Shown in pieces: positions 34,100 through 46,079 of a stretch of DNA of 64,000 bases (position 1 is its first letter; the number at the start of each line of letters is the position of its first letter). Made by a program: the position numbers and the translations under genes. The DNA comes from Dipteris shenzhenensis (lineage: Eukaryota > Polypodiophyta > Polypodiopsida > Gleicheniales). The DNA lies in the NCBI GenBank assembly GCA_047967505.1, contig CM106538.1; one strand, 5' to 3'. The notes beneath the pieces are model-generated. The model saw only the letters and a list, made by a program, of their open reading frames with translations. It did no database searches and was not told where the DNA came from.

Positions 34100-35770
34100 T
34101 CTCTTTTTTGCTTATGCGTGAGCTTATGCGGAAATAGAAAATGAGAGAAGCTTATGCTTCTCTCATTCTCTATTTCCGCATAAGCTCCTTCTCTTTTTAT
34201 GCATAAGCTCCTTCTCTTTTTCCACATGAGCATGAGCTTATGCTTAAGTTTACGCATAAGCTTATGCTTATGCGTGAGCTTATGCGGAAATAGAGAATGA
34301 GAGAAGCTTATGCTTCTCTCATTCTCTATTTCCGCATAAGCTATAAGCTTCTCTCATTCTCTATTTCCGCATAAGCTCCTTCTCTTTTTGCGCATAAGCT
34401 CCTCCTTCTCTTTTTATGCATAAGCTCCTTCTCTTTTTCTGCATGAGCATAAGCTCATGCTTATGCTCATGCATGAGCATGAGCTTATGCTTAAGTTTAC
34501 GCATAAGCTTATGCTTATGCATGAGCTTATGCGGAAATAGAGAATGAGAGAAGCTTATCTCTATTTCCGCATAAGCTCCTTCTCTTTTTCCGCATAAGCT
34601 CCTCCTTCTCTTTTTATGCATAAGCTCCTTCTCTTTTTCCGCATGAGCATAAGCATGAGCTTACGGTTATGCTTATGCTTAAGCATAAGCATAAGCATAA
34701 GCTCATGCTTATGCTCATGCATGAGCATGAGCTTATGCTTAAGTTTCTACATAAGCTTATGCTTATGCATGAGCTTATGAGGAAATAGAGAATGAGAGAA
34801 GCTTATGCTTCTCTCATTCTCTATTTCCACATAAGCTCCTTCTCTTTTTCCGCATAAGCTCCTCTTTCTCTTTTTATGCATAAGCTCCTTCTCTTTTTCC
34901 GCATGAGCATAAGCATGAGCTTATGCTTAAGCATAAGCATAAGCATAAGCTCATGCTTATGCTCATGCATGAGCATGAGCTTATGCTTAAGTTTATGCAT
35001 AAGCTTATGCTTATGCGGAAATAGAGAATGAGAGAAGCTTATGCTTCTCTCATTCTCTATTTCCGCATAAGCTCCTCCTTCTCTTTTTATGCATAAGCTC
35101 CTTCTCTTTTTCCACATGAGCATAAGCATGAGCTTATGCTTATGCTTAGCATAAGCATAAGCATAAGCTCATGCTTATGCTCATGCATGAGCATGAGCTT
35201 ATGCTTAAGTTTACGCATAAGCTTATGCTTATGCAGAAATAGAGAATGAGAGAAGCTTATGCTTCTCTCATTCTCTATTTCCGCATAAGCTCCTTCTCTT
35301 TTTATGCATAAGCTCCTTCTCTTTTTCCACATGAGCATGAGCTTATGCTTAAGTTTACGCATAAGCTTATGCTTATGCGTGAGCTTATGCAGAAATAGAG
35401 AATGAGAGAAGCTTATGCTTCTCTCATTCTCTATTTCTGCATAAGCTCCTTCTCTTTTTATGCATTAGCTCCTTCTCTTTTTCCGCATGAGCATGAGCTT
35501 ATGCTTAAGTTTACGCATAAGCTCTATTTCCCACTCTATTTCCGACTCTATTTCCCACTCTATTTCCCCCTTCTCTCATTTCCCCCTTCTCTCCTTCTCT
35601 ATTTTCCCTCATCTCTTTCCCCTTCTCTATTTCCCCCTTCTCTCATTCTCTATTTCCTCATTCTCATTCTTTTCTTTTCTTTCCTTTCCATCTTCTTTCC
35701 CTCTTTCCTTTCCCTCTTCTTTCCTTTCCCTCTTCTTTCTTCTTGCCTATGCCTATGCCTATGAGAATGC
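34100..35770. repeat. Satellite of element E with long perfect fold-backs
   Basis: GCTTAT/GCATAA runs are joined by a fold-back whose arm runs from GAGCTTATGCGG through AAATAGAGAATG to AGAGAAGC, around a TTAT loop. The compound unit recurs about every 200-280 bp (near 34130, 34290, 34530, 34790, 35020, 35240 and 35390). The pyrimidine-rich end (35520-35740) precedes the second gene. ORFs are repeat-generated. Confidence 0.8.
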
Positions 35771-35820
35771 TTATGTTTGTTTTTTTGTTTTCTGCTTTCG
35801 TGTTTGTGTCTATGTTAGAC

Positions 35821-37357
35821 ATGGGATCACGTCGCTCATCCGACGAGTATAGACAGCCTCGCAGGAGGAGAGCTCACGATCTATATGCTCCAGAGGACTT
35901 TGATTCCTCTTAGGCGACTACCCCGAGGACTACCCCTGGTCCGGTCCTAGCACTGTGACTACCCTTGCGACCCCTCTTCCACATAGCACTGCAACTACCC
36001 CTCGGGGAACTCCTTTGCTAGCCACGCATGGCTTTGTCGAGACTCTCGACGAGTTTGTAGCGCAGATGAGCGATGAGGAGGCAGCGAGATTCTTCTCTCT
36101 ACTCTCTCAGAGGATCTCCGCAATTCCTTCCCCTACACTGACGGGTGGACGTACTGCCCAGCCATCCCCTCGTGCCCCTTCGACCGCGGGATCATCACCT
36201 GCGCATGCCTCCCACAAGGGAAGGAAGAGTAGGATGGGCGGCTCATGTTGTGCTGACTCAGGAGATGTAGACGAGTCAGCACACTCACGCTCCTTTAGGT
36301 CTCCACTTGGTTTGGAGACACAATATCAGTCAGGTCCCTTTCCCTCTCCTACTCCCACTGCTACTCCTCGATCCGAAAGCGGTCGCGCAGCTTCCACTCC
36401 TTCAGACTCTGCTACCGTCAGTCCCCCTTACTCATCAGGGGATCTCTCCTATCAAATCACATCTGCCGGAGAGATAATAGAAGATAAAAAGGGCAAAGCA
36501 GTGATGGCCGCCATGAGGAGGTTGATGAGTCATCACTTCAAGAGCGGCATAAATACCGATTGGCGGTATCAAGATGCCCAAAAGAAGCAGGCGGTGATCG
36601 ATGAGTTAAAACAAAGATACCCTAATCCGCCAAATGTGGAGTTTAATGACAATTATATGCTCGAGCACATGGGTTTGGTCCTAAAGCATCGTAGATCAAC
36701 CTTGCGTACTTCCATTACAAAGGGGTTGGCTAAACCCAGCTGGGCAGACAAAGCTGATTGGAAGTACTTCAAGAAGCAACATAGGGACCATCCCGAAATG
36801 TTTGAGGGTCAGAGGAGGGCTGCGAAGAGACAGCTGGACGTCGTAGGTACTTCGCACTTTGGTGCAGGCGGACAGTATGCATTCGAGGCAACCGTGGTAA
36901 GTCTACTTCTTCACATTTAATGCATTGTTCTATTTGTTTTACTTACATATTACATGCACTTTAGCTAACTCTAACTCTCGTAAATTGGATCCACAGCAAG
37001 CTGCGATGGGTCATCTTCCTACGAATGCAGAGACGCAGCACACATTTCGGATAGGAACAAAGCCGTGGTTCATTGAGCAAGAGGCAATGGGAGCGACAGT
37101 CGATTGGGCTGAGGTGGCTGCTCGCACGGTATAAGTTTACTCCTACTTGTAATCTCACTTTTTAATTTAAGTTCCAATCTAATTTTTGATTTATATGGTT
37201 CACTCTTAAGGTCAAAGCTCAAGCGTCCCATCATCGGAGGCGAGCGATCAACAGGGGCAAGGATCGGACGCAGGTGGCGAGGACGAGGGAGAAGACGCAG
37301 TTGTCGAGGACCAAGGAACAGGCCAACAAGATGAAGATGATTCGGATTCGGATGAGT
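35821..37357 (+). pseudogene. TNPA-like second gene of element E
   Basis: ATG at 35821 (MGSRRSSDEYRQPRRRRAHD). TAG at 35911 replaces CAG, and a small deletion near 35949 shifts the frame. After that the core is open from 35955: GEIIEDKKGKAVMAAMRRLM, RYPNPPNVEFNDNYM, KPSWADKADWKYFKKQ, GTSHFGAGGQYAFEATV. Exon 1 ends at 36896, exon 2 is 36997-37128 (QAAMGHLPTNAETQHTFRIG). Exon 3 begins at about 37211; its acceptor reads TTAAG instead of TTAGG, which would move the splice by one base. The native frame of exon 3 is an acidic tail ending at TAG near 37357. This is the best-preserved core of the second gene in the window. Confidence 0.7.
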
Positions 37358-37503
37358 AGTGGTAGTAGCATTTTGTATATCCGCTCGTTTGAGCAATTTT
37401 GTATCGCCCTTTCACAGGGTAATTTTGTTACAAACACTGTTGTATATGTATATGCATTTTTTCCTCATCATTTCACAAGAACAATTTTGTATCACCCTAT
37501 AAG

Positions 37504-37592
37504 TAAGGGAAATTTTGTTATAAAAAACTTTCTTTTGTAATTACAACTAAGGGAAATTTTGTTATAAAAAACTTTCTTTTGTAATTACAAAA
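37504..37592. repeat. 43-bp tandem duplication downstream of the second gene
   Basis: The phrase from 'aagggaaattttgttataaa' to 'gtaattacaa' occurs twice in direct succession; element B has one copy (about 29010-29050). Confidence 0.8.
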
Positions 37593-37603
37593 AAAAAAAA
37601 GGA

Positions 37604-37652
37604 TTAGTGGGGCTAAACAGGGCCAAAAGGAAGCCCTATTTAGCCCCACTAA
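37604..37652. other. Conserved hairpin near the right end of E
   Basis: Arms TTAGTGGGGCTAAACAGGGC (37604-37623) and GCCCTATTTAGCCCCACTAA (37633-37652), loop of 9 nt. Same site as in A and B. Confidence 0.65.
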
Positions 37653-37674
37653 CCCTTTTTTTTAACTTCTGTTA

Positions 37675-37927
37675 ATCGTCGCTATATAGCGACGTTTACC
37701 AGTGTCGCTATATAGTGACGATTAACAGTGTCGCTATATAGCGACGTTTGCATCGTCGCTATATAGCGACGATTAACAACGTCGCTATATAGCGACGGTT
37801 TATAGCGACGCTCCTTTTCCGCCACTTTTAGCGACTTTTATAGCGACCTTTGCGCCCGTGAAAAAAAAAAATTCAATGTAAAAAGCGTCGGTATTTCCGT
37901 CGGAAAATGGCCTATGCCTTGTAGTGA
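37675..37927. promoter_or_regulatory. Right terminus of E with the best palindrome cluster
   Basis: Five CGTCGCTATATAGCGACG-type palindromes at 37677-37792, several perfect, are spaced by short AT-rich linkers of about 10 bp (for example 'tttacca', 'attaaca'). Then 'cggtttatagcgacg', an A run, and the terminus CCTATGCCTTGTAGTG. Confidence 0.75.
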
Positions 37928-38005
37928 TACAACCTCTCCGTAATCCACTCTATGCTCCCGGGCATTGGCGCATCATCTAAAGAGCTTCTACTCATCACTT
38001 CCATC
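37928..38005 (-). pseudogene. tnp2 exon 1 stub, element F
   Basis: Minus-strand match to the start of the Transposase_assoc-like exon (ATG at about 38005, then a Ser-rich segment and Trp-Ile-Thr-Glu-Arg-Leu). It is truncated by the end of element E. Confidence 0.6.
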
Positions 38006-38114
38006 TGCACACTTCCAAAATCATAACATGAGCTGCAAGGAAATCTATTAAGATTTAAAAAATAGCCACCCATGAGCTCCTTTTCTCTCTTCTGATAATA
38101 AGTGCCGTGAACTG

Positions 38115-38260
38115 CCATCGCTATATAGCGATGCTTTGACCTAAACCGTTGCTATATAGTAATGCTTTGCCCTATTCTGTCGCTATATAACGACGCTTTT
38201 TGGATATAAACATTGCTATATAGTGACTAACCAGCGTTGTTATATAGTGATGCTAGGGGC
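38115..38260. promoter_or_regulatory. Central palindromes of element F
   Basis: About five copies: CATCGCTATATAGCGATG, CGTTGCTATATAGTAATG, TGTCGCTATATAACGACG, CATTGCTATATAGTGAC and CGTTGTTATATAGTGATG. Most differences from the consensus are C-to-T or G-to-A. Confidence 0.55.
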
Positions 38261-38487
38261 TTAAACCCAAAACCGTGTGCGATGCCATCTTTCACATCTC
38301 TATTGCGGGAAAAGCAAAAATCTCTCCCCCCACCTTATATTCGATGACCTCGCTTTCCTCCTCTCTATTCCCCACTCCTCACCCCTACCCAGCCCCTCTC
38401 CCAACACTTGTGCTCCCTCTCCACCGTTCTCCCTCTCTGCTTGTGTGAAAGGAAGTTTTTCAAGAAGGTGAGTCTCTTTAAGCAATG

Positions 38488-38733
38488 CTCGGGGGGGTCA
38501 CTCATTATATGTAACCCTATCACGTGAGTTCAACAGAAGGATGTTTTTAATATCTAAATTTAACAAAAGTTAATTTACATAAGGGAGTATTTAAAACAAT
38601 TTTCAAAAAAATTTACAGATTTATATAGAAAAAGGGTACATTTTATTAATGAAAATTTTACAGATTAGGGATTTTAGAAATATGCCTTGAACGCACGTGA
38701 TATAGAGGGTTTATACATAGTGACCCCCCTGAG
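38488..38733 (+). mobile_element. MITE copy 5 (246 bp) in the leader of F, 8-bp duplication
   Basis: Ends CTCGGGGGGGTCACT and AGTGACCCCCCTGAG (one change). AAGCAATG at 38480-38487 is repeated at 38734-38741. The homologous leader of element G reads 'gagcaatgtaggttcg' at 45649-45664 without an insert, giving an empty-site comparison. It lies just inside the first leader intron. Confidence 0.96.
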
Positions 38734-39224
38734 AAGCAATGTAGGTTCATTTTTTGTGAGATTTCGTTTCGTGAGTGTTGAAGCATGTTTCTCCTTGTAT
38801 TGCTAAGGCTATGTGCTAATTTTCATGCTTGATTTTCAGAGGTTAAGGACAAAAAACGAGATTTGGTGAAAGAAAGAAGACTACCTCTTCTCTTTTTGGT
38901 AGTGCTCTTCCTCCTCTTTCTCCTTGTTTGTAGGCTTATGTTTTCTCCTTGTTTGTAGGCTTATGCTTCTCTCTTCAATCCAATCCCTTTGAGAAGTTGC
39001 TTCTCTAAACTCCTCCTTCTTCTAACTAGTTATCTAAAAAATAATATGTTCTCTCTTTTGTAGGGCCAGTCCACGAAACACCGAGCTTGACTTTACTAGG
39101 TAAGAAAGTGCTTCCTCTTTTTTTCTTTTGTTATTTTTGTTATTTGCATTGGCCTACAGGTAGCACCTTATGCACTAGCTGTAGTGATGGGTGTAGGAAC
39201 CCTCTCTTCCCCTCTCTTCTCTTA

Positions 39225-40400
39225 TTCCCTCTTCTTCCCCTCTTTTCCTCTTTTCCTCTCTCTTTCCCCCCCTCTTTCACTCATATGCTCATGCATAAGC
39301 ATAAGCATAATATTTCTCTATTTTTCTCTTATGCATATGTTTTTCCTTCTCTTATGCTTATGCTCTTTTCCCCTCTTCTTTTTCCCTTCTTTCAATCTCT
39401 TTTCCCTTCTTCCTTCTCTTATTTTTCACTCTCTTTTTTTCTCTCTTTTTCTCCTCTTTTCATAAGCATATGTATTTGCCTATGCTTATGCTTATGCATG
39501 AGCATATGCTCATATGCTCATGCATAAGTCTTTAGCTTATGCTTTTTCTCCTTTTTGCTCATATGCTCATGCATAAGCATAAGCATATGCTTTCTTTCTT
39601 TTTCTCTTATGCTTATGCTCTTTTTCCTTCTTCCTTCTCTTATGCTTATGCTCTTTTCCTCTCTTCTTTTCCCCCTCTTTCTTCTGTTCTTTTTCCCTCT
39701 TCTTTTTTCCCTCTTTCAATCTCTTTTCCCCTCTTCTTTTTTCCCCTCTTCCAATCTCTTTTCCCCTCTTTCAATCTCTTTTTCCCCTCTTTCAATCTCT
39801 TTTCCCCTCTTCCTTCTCTTATGCTTATGCTCTTTTCCCCTCTTCTTTTCCCCCTCTTTCAATCTCTTTTCCCCTCTTCCTTCTCTTTTTTTCCCCTCTT
39901 CTTTTTTCCCTCTTTCAAGCTCTTTTTCCCCTCTTTCAATCTCTTTTCCCCTCTTTCAAACATATGCTTTCTCTCTTTTTCTCTTATGCATATGTTTTTT
40001 CTTCTCTTATGCTTATGCTTATGCATGAGCATATGTCTCCTTCTCCTCCTTCTCCTTCTCCTTTCCTTCTCTTCTTTTTCCCTCTCTTTTTCTCTTCTTT
40101 TCATAAGCATATGCCTATGCCTATGCCTATGCTTATGCTTATGCTTATGCTTATGCTTATGCATGAGCATATGCTCATATGCTTATGCATAAGCATAAGC
40201 ATATGCTTTCTCTCTTTTTCTCTTATGCATATGATTTCTCTCTTTTTTCTCTTATGCATATTTGGTTCTTTTCCCCTCTTTCAATCTCTTTTCCCCTTCT
40301 CTTTCTGTTCTTTTCCCCTCTCCTTCTGTTATGCTTCTCCTTCTCTTTTGCTTCTCTTAAGCTTCTCCTTCTCTTATGCATATGCTTTCCCTCATATTCT
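39225..40400. repeat. Satellite / pyrimidine tract of element F
   Basis: TTCCCCTCTTTCAATCTCTT blocks are mixed with GCTTAT/GCATAA runs and CATATGC junctions. It belongs to the F/G subtype of the satellite (compare 46080-47580). ORFs are low-complexity. Confidence 0.75.
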
Positions 40401-40481
40401 TTTCGCTTCTTACCCGCTCTTGTTTTTTGTTTTTTGTTTTTGTGTTTGTGTCTACATTTGTCCAACCCCCCCAAATTAGAC

Positions 40482-40860
40482 ATGGGATCACGTCGCACGT
40501 CCGACGAGTATGAAAACCCTCGTAGGAGGAGACATCATAATCTCTATTCTCCAGAGGACTTTGATTCCACTCAGGTTACACCTCAGGAGCCTACCCCTAT
40601 GACTACCTGTAGCCTGACTTCTCTTGGACATAGCATTGTAACTACCCCTCGGGGAACTCCTTTGCTAGTAGCCCATGGCTTTGTCAGGAGTCCCAATGAG
40701 TTTGTCACACAGATGACCGATGTGGAGGTAGCAAGATTCTTCTCTCTGCTATCCCAAAGGAACTCATCAAATCTCTCTCCTACGATGGCTGGACCTACTA
40801 TCTAGCTATCCCCTCTAGCCCCTTCAACTGAGGGGTCATCACCTGGGCATGTCCATCGTA
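40482..40860 (+). pseudogene. TNPA-like second gene, element F, 5' fragment
   Basis: MGSRRTSDEYENPRRRRHHN at the start, then a Pro/Thr-rich segment, HGFVRSPNEFVTQM and RFFSLLSQR. A TAG at 40803 is followed by a few more homologous codons, and similarity ends at about 40860. The core and later exons are missing. Confidence 0.65.
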
Positions 40861-42340
40861 AGGTTTCTACACAAGGAGAACTATATCAATAAAGGATTTT
40901 GATTAATCCATACCTTGGACAGACATTGAGACTCTCTTGGATCCATCATATGGAGGAATTGGGAGGAGGGGTGCAGCAAGATGTTTCCTCCATATCGGTC
41001 TATGATAAGAAATCTATGACAAGCATCTGGAAATGATAATATATTCCCCAGAGTGTCTCCCACATCATCAATGTAGTGAATCCCAAGTTTCATAAGATTG
41101 TATGCCCTAACCGTTTCTGTAAAGCTAAAGAAAGATCAAAGACTGAGCTCCTGTGTATGCTTTCATGGTGAAGAGAGTCAGTCGGAGCTGAACTGATAGG
41201 AGACCATTTAATCTTGAAGAGCACTCGCTTCCAATCCTGCATTAAAGAAGTGGAGTAAGGACACCCAAGGATGATGCCTTGAAATTTTCAATGACTACCT
41301 CCCAATGATCTGTAATCCAATCTCCATATGCCTTTGTCCTCATGTTCAGTGAGATATGGCCCAAGGACCATGGGAGAAGTAATATAAAATAGGTGGAGAT
41401 GGTTGTTATATTGGATTATTCCCTCCATGTGGGATAGGCCCATGTGGGGTGGGTGTAGAAAGTCCAAGAATGCAAGTTAAATAATGGGAAAGTAGGATGA
41501 GGTGGCAAGATTCCTTGTGCCAACCCTCTACTTGTCCTCTTAGATGTTTGAACGTATTATAAAATTGGGAAGAGACCAAGGGAGTATCTTAGACTTGGAA
41601 TATGGGGGTTGATGTATGTGGAAAAATGAGGCAAAGGGTTGTCGTACACAATTGAGAGTGCGTAACCACCTAGCCCACATGGGACACTCTTCCACACACA
41701 CCATACATGTGGGAGGATGCATTTATTGGGAGAGATCCCCTCTCTTGGCTATAAAAGGAGGGGGCTATTCCTTGATGGAACATGCTCATTCTTGTAAAGC
41801 CTCCTAGCTAGTACTTTGATTTCCCCCCCATCTTTCCAATAAAGCATGACTCTCTTCCCTTGATGTCTCCATCTCTACATTGCACCTCCCATCATGTACA
41901 TGCTACTCTTCCCCCTCTTCCTTTCCCCTTGTGCCATAGTCCCCCTCTTCATTCCCACCCCTCAATTTTTTTTTCCCCACCTATATGTTAGCGCTTCTTC
42001 CATCAGGTTCCCTTTTCCTCCATGGCCTCGAGCGTCGCCATGCCTAGCGTCTAGCCTCATGCATTGAATTCTTTTCTAGTTAATAGAACTGGTGTGGCTG
42101 CTGGGATCGAAATCTCCACGGCAAGTGGTGTAAAATTCGTTACTCCTATGGCTGGGTGTAGTTCTGTAGTACCTTTCGTGTGCGGTTCTTTGCTTCTGCG
42201 CCTCCAATCTGTGTATCTTCTGCTCACAATTCTCCGTCTCTATGGTTGCAGAACTTCTCAGTTTCTATGCCTCTAGCCTGTGGTTCCTGCGCATCTTTTG
42301 GATTCCTATGCCTTCAGCCCACGGTTCCTGTGCATGTGGG
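40860..42340. other. Unplaced DNA; promoter-like stretch at 41400-41880
   Basis: No homology to the surrounding elements. A TATA-type sequence (CTATAAAAGGAGG, about 41749) is followed about 90 bp later by AATAAAG. This TATA-then-polyadenylation pattern resembles an LTR, but no paired ends, target duplication or coding region was found. Short broken coding-like runs on the minus strand at 41350-40900 could not be identified. Confidence 0.35.
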
Positions 42341-42675
42341 TTTAGTGCGCACGGGGCGCTAATCGTTGGTATTGGAAGTGTGCCTCATGAAGCATCGCTA
42401 TATAGCGACTTTAGGCAAACGTTGCTATATATAGCGACGATTTCTAAAGTTTCTATATAGCGACACTGAGATACTTTTTTATAGCGACGTTTTACCGAGA
42501 GCTTTTTTTCTCATATCGACCTTAAAAATTAGTTTTCTCCAATGGCAATTTTTTTTAAATTTTCATACATGTTTGATCGTTTGAGAGAATAAAAGTATGA
42601 GAGCATGTACATCAAGCCTTTGAAACTCATATATTCATGTCCAAGTTTGAGATGAAAAAAATCAACGAAGAGCAT

Positions 42676-45177
42676 TTACATCAACGGTTCTAACGCACCA
42701 AACAAGTCTATCTCTAACTCTATATGGAGTTGATCTCCTATATCATCATCGTACTCTAGCATCGTACATTCACCTAAAAGTACTTGATCATCTTCTTCAA
42801 TAAAGTGTGATGATTCTTGATGATCGTTGTCTTCTTCCTCAAAATCATGATCTCCATCTTCCTCCCATGCGATGTCATTATGCGCATCTTCCTCTTGGCT
42901 CATATTGTGATCTTCATCTTCTTTGCTAGATTCATCTGGATTAATTGGATCCGGAATTGGTAGTGGCATCTCCATATCCACATCTCTATCTTCAAAAATT
43001 TTCTTACTTCGTGGTGTAACTTGGATCATGTACCACCATCTTGGATCAAAACGATCGGATGAAAAACCACCTATATTGAAGATGGGTGCCAAATGTCATC
43101 AATTATATATATGAAATTATGCTTAAGTACATGTATCAATGGATCTTTAAAAAAGAAAGCTTCGATTAATTAAATCATTAGTATGCATCTGCTCACAATG
43201 CTTAGGAAGAACAAAAGTATTACTTTCATCGGTCCAATGTTTGGTGGAGTCTATTGCAAAGAAACCGCTACTATCTTTTCTCATTGTCACATGGGGACCG
43301 TTGTTAATAGTTCTAAACCATTTTACATCAAGAATGAAATACTAAATCATCTGAAATCAACTTCATAGATTTTGCATATGGTTCCATAATAATCCAACTA
43401 TGAGGAGAGAAGATTGGTATCCAAAGCACTTGCTCAGCTATCTTGTGTGAAGTTAGCCATGACTCCACAATCATACGTGACTCTCTTTGAATCGCTGCAT
43501 TCCATGCGAAAATGTCATCCATATGACCATAATGCACTATAATTTTTGTACTGTAAAAGAGCATCATTAAAACAATGAAGATGCATCTATTTTATAGCGT
43601 ATATTGCCACAAATAATTACTTAATTACGTCAACAGGTAAGAAACTTACATGCATCATACATCCAGATGATAACTCTCGCTCGTGCTCGTTTATTGTCCT
43701 ATATTATACATGTAGAGACATAACTAGGTAGCTGCGCACTCTCCATATCCTGGGTAGTCATGCATGGTCCACATCAAGATACCCCTGACCAAAATATCAT
43801 TGGTATGTCTAGGAGCTTTGGAAATATCAAAGACCCGCACTCCTCTCCATAATATATGTAACTCCTCTATCAAAGGTGCCATGTACACGTCCATATTTTT
43901 TGTCTTTTACTTTCCTAGCACAAGTAGTGCAAGCATGAGGTGTCCCTTTTTTATTGTTAGCCATGGTGGGATATTGTAATTCACCATGAAAATGGGCCAT
44001 GTCGACCAAGATGTCGAGCATAACCCGAAAGGATTCATGCTGTCCATGGCGAGCCCAAGATGTAAGTTGCATGGCTCCCTCACAAAGTCCGGCCACTGAT
44101 TGTCTATGTGCTTCCAAGCTGCACAATCTGCAGGAATCCTCAATGTGTCATCAGTGGACCAATGAGATGCATGCCATGTCATCAACTCCGCTATGGATTT
44201 GCATCGAAACATGTGCTGTATTCTCACAATGATGGGAAAGTGTCTCAAGACCTTTACCGATATCTGCTCACCCTACAAGTCATCTCTATATCGTTGTTCT
44301 CCACATTTCGGACAACTAGCCAAATCTCCATGCTCACGACGACAGAGAATACAGTCATTACGGCAAGCATGGATGGTATCATAATCCATACCCACCGTTG
44401 TTAGCATATTCTTCGCTTCATCTCTTGATGCGGGCATGGTATTTGGTGCAAGCAACATCTTCTAGAGCAACCTATCACAATTCAAACATACATAGGCTTC
44501 GAAGAATGATGATTCGATACACTAATCCATACATGATGATTCTCAAAACAAACAATATCCAATGAATGAGTCAAATTAATGCAAGAGCTAACCTCATTAA
44601 GGCCGAGACACTTGTATCCGACCACCCATACTTTAGTTGCAGATATAAGATTGAGAGACAAGCACGTAGTTTAGACATCCTAGCACCCTTGTACAACTGT
44701 GTTGATTGCAACTCTCGCATTTTGACCCTAGACTCTGACATCACCTGTACATGGGATGTAGTGCCCCTAAAAATAGAATCCATCATGTCGACAATACCCT
44801 CATCATCATCCGGAAGACTATAGGCTTGCTCAAAGTGTGAAGGTATATGCATACCCTTATCACCCTCCTCATCCTGTTTTAAGATTTTGTATAAATTTAA
44901 GATCTTGTCTCAAGGTTTCGTATCATAATGGTATCCAATATTAACCACGAACTTAAATAGCTTTGACTTACCGATAATCCATCAACACGTGCAGCACCAA
45001 CGATGGGTACTGGTTCGGGCTCCTCCCCATACATCCACAAGTGGCACATGATAATATGACGTTGATGTTGTAATTCTCGCTTGCAGTGAGTGCAATGACA
45101 ATACAACCTCTCCGTAAGCCACTTCGTGCTCTCGGGCGTTGGCGCATCATCTGACGAGCTTCCACTCATCCCTTCCA
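42676..45177 (-). pseudogene. tnp2 of element G, internal deletion
   Basis: Exon 1 45177-44971 (LYCHCTHCKRELQHQRHIIM; Cys/His-rich) and exon 2 (about 44878-44598, ILYLQLKYGWSDTSVSAL) are open. The N-terminal half of the tnp2 core lies at about 44465-43740 (GLAMDSMNPFGLCSTSWSTW). At about 43705 a deletion joins the small tnp2 intron to the end of the DUF4218 exon, removing the C-terminal core. DUF4216 (about 43560-43190) and the acidic C-terminus (about 43069-42676, RWWYMIQVTPRSKK) remain. This copy gives the cleanest view of the N-terminal domain. Confidence 0.8.
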
Positions 45178-45284
45178 TCTGCACACTTATAAAATCACAA
45201 CATAAGTTGCAAGGAAATATATTAATAGTAATAAAATAGCATCTATGAGCTTCTTTTTTAACTTTAAACAATAAGTGTCCTGAA

Positions 45285-45428
45285 GCATCACTCTATAGCA
45301 ATGTTTTCATCTGTTCTGTCGCTATATAGTGACGATTTTCTCTATTCCATCGCTATATAGCGACGCTTTTAAATATAAGCATCGCTATATATCAACTGAC
45401 CAGTGTCGCTATATAGCGACGCTGTGGG
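45285..45428. promoter_or_regulatory. Central palindromes of element G
   Basis: Copies include TGTCGCTATATAGTGACG, CATCGCTATATAGCGACG and TGTCGCTATATAGCGACG, between the divergent tnp2 start and leader. Confidence 0.6.
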
Positions 45429-45469
45429 CTAAAACCTGAAACCCCGTGATGTGACGCTTTCTTTAGCAA

Positions 45470-46075
45470 TCTCTATTGTGAGAAAAGTAATCTCTCCTCC
45501 CACCTATATCTGACGACCTCACTTTCCTCCTCTCTATTCTCCACTCCTCACCACTACTGACCTCTCTCCTAACACTTGTGCTCCCTCTCCACCCTTCTCC
45601 CTCTTTGCTTGTGTGAAAAGAAGTTTTTTAAGAAGGTGAGTCTCTTTGAGCAATGTAGGTTCGTTTTTTGTGAGATTTCATTTTGTGAGTGTTGAAGCAT
45701 GTTTCTCCTTGTATTGCTAAGGCTATGTGCTAGTTTTCATGCTTGATTTTCAAGGGTTAAAGACAAAAACCGAGATTTTGTGAAAGAAAGAAGACTCACC
45801 TATTCTAGTCTTTTTTGTATTTCTCTTCCTCCTCTTTCTCCTTGTCTCCTCAATCCAATCCCTTTGAGAAGTTGCTTCTTCAAACTCCTCCTTCCTCTAA
45901 CTAGTTATTTGAAAAATGGTATGTTTCCTCTCTTTTGTAGGGCCAGTCCACAAAACACTGAGCGGGACTATTCTAGGTAAGAAAGTACTTCCTCTTTTTT
46001 CCATTTGTTATTTTTGTTATTTGCATTGCCTTGCAGCTAGCGCCTTAAGCGCTAGCTGCACTGATGGGCGTAGGA
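45470..46075 (+). promoter_or_regulatory. Spliced leader of the second gene, element G
   Basis: Donor AGAAGGTGAGTCTC (about 45635), acceptor TTTTGTAG (about 45940) with GGCCAGTCCACAAAACACTG, second donor CTAGGTAAGAAAG (about 45976), acceptor CTTGCAG (about 46037). The palindrome GCAGCTAGCGC CTTAA GCGCTAGCTGC, perfect, spans about 46034-46060. Confidence 0.6.
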
Positions 46076-46079
46076 ACCC

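Larger units (their letters stand above)
31222..37927 (+). mobile_element. CACTA element E, internally deleted; right end present
   Basis: The right end CCTATGCCTTGTAGTG is at 37927; the left terminus is absent and homology begins within the tnp2 C-terminal exon at about 31222. It contains a reduced tnp2 (minus), central palindromes (33210-33262), spliced leader (33290-33990), satellite (34100-35770) and second gene (35821-37357). The sequence directly after its end (from 37928) is tnp2 exon 1 of another copy, so E inserted into element F. Confidence 0.8.
37928..40860 (+). mobile_element. CACTA element F, fragment right of the E insertion
   Basis: It starts in tnp2 exon 1 (minus; 'acaacctctccgtaatccac'), followed by central palindromes (38115-38255), leader, MITE, satellite (39225-40400) and the 5' part of the second gene. 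Homology ends at about 40860. The part left of element E was not found in the window. Confidence 0.7.
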
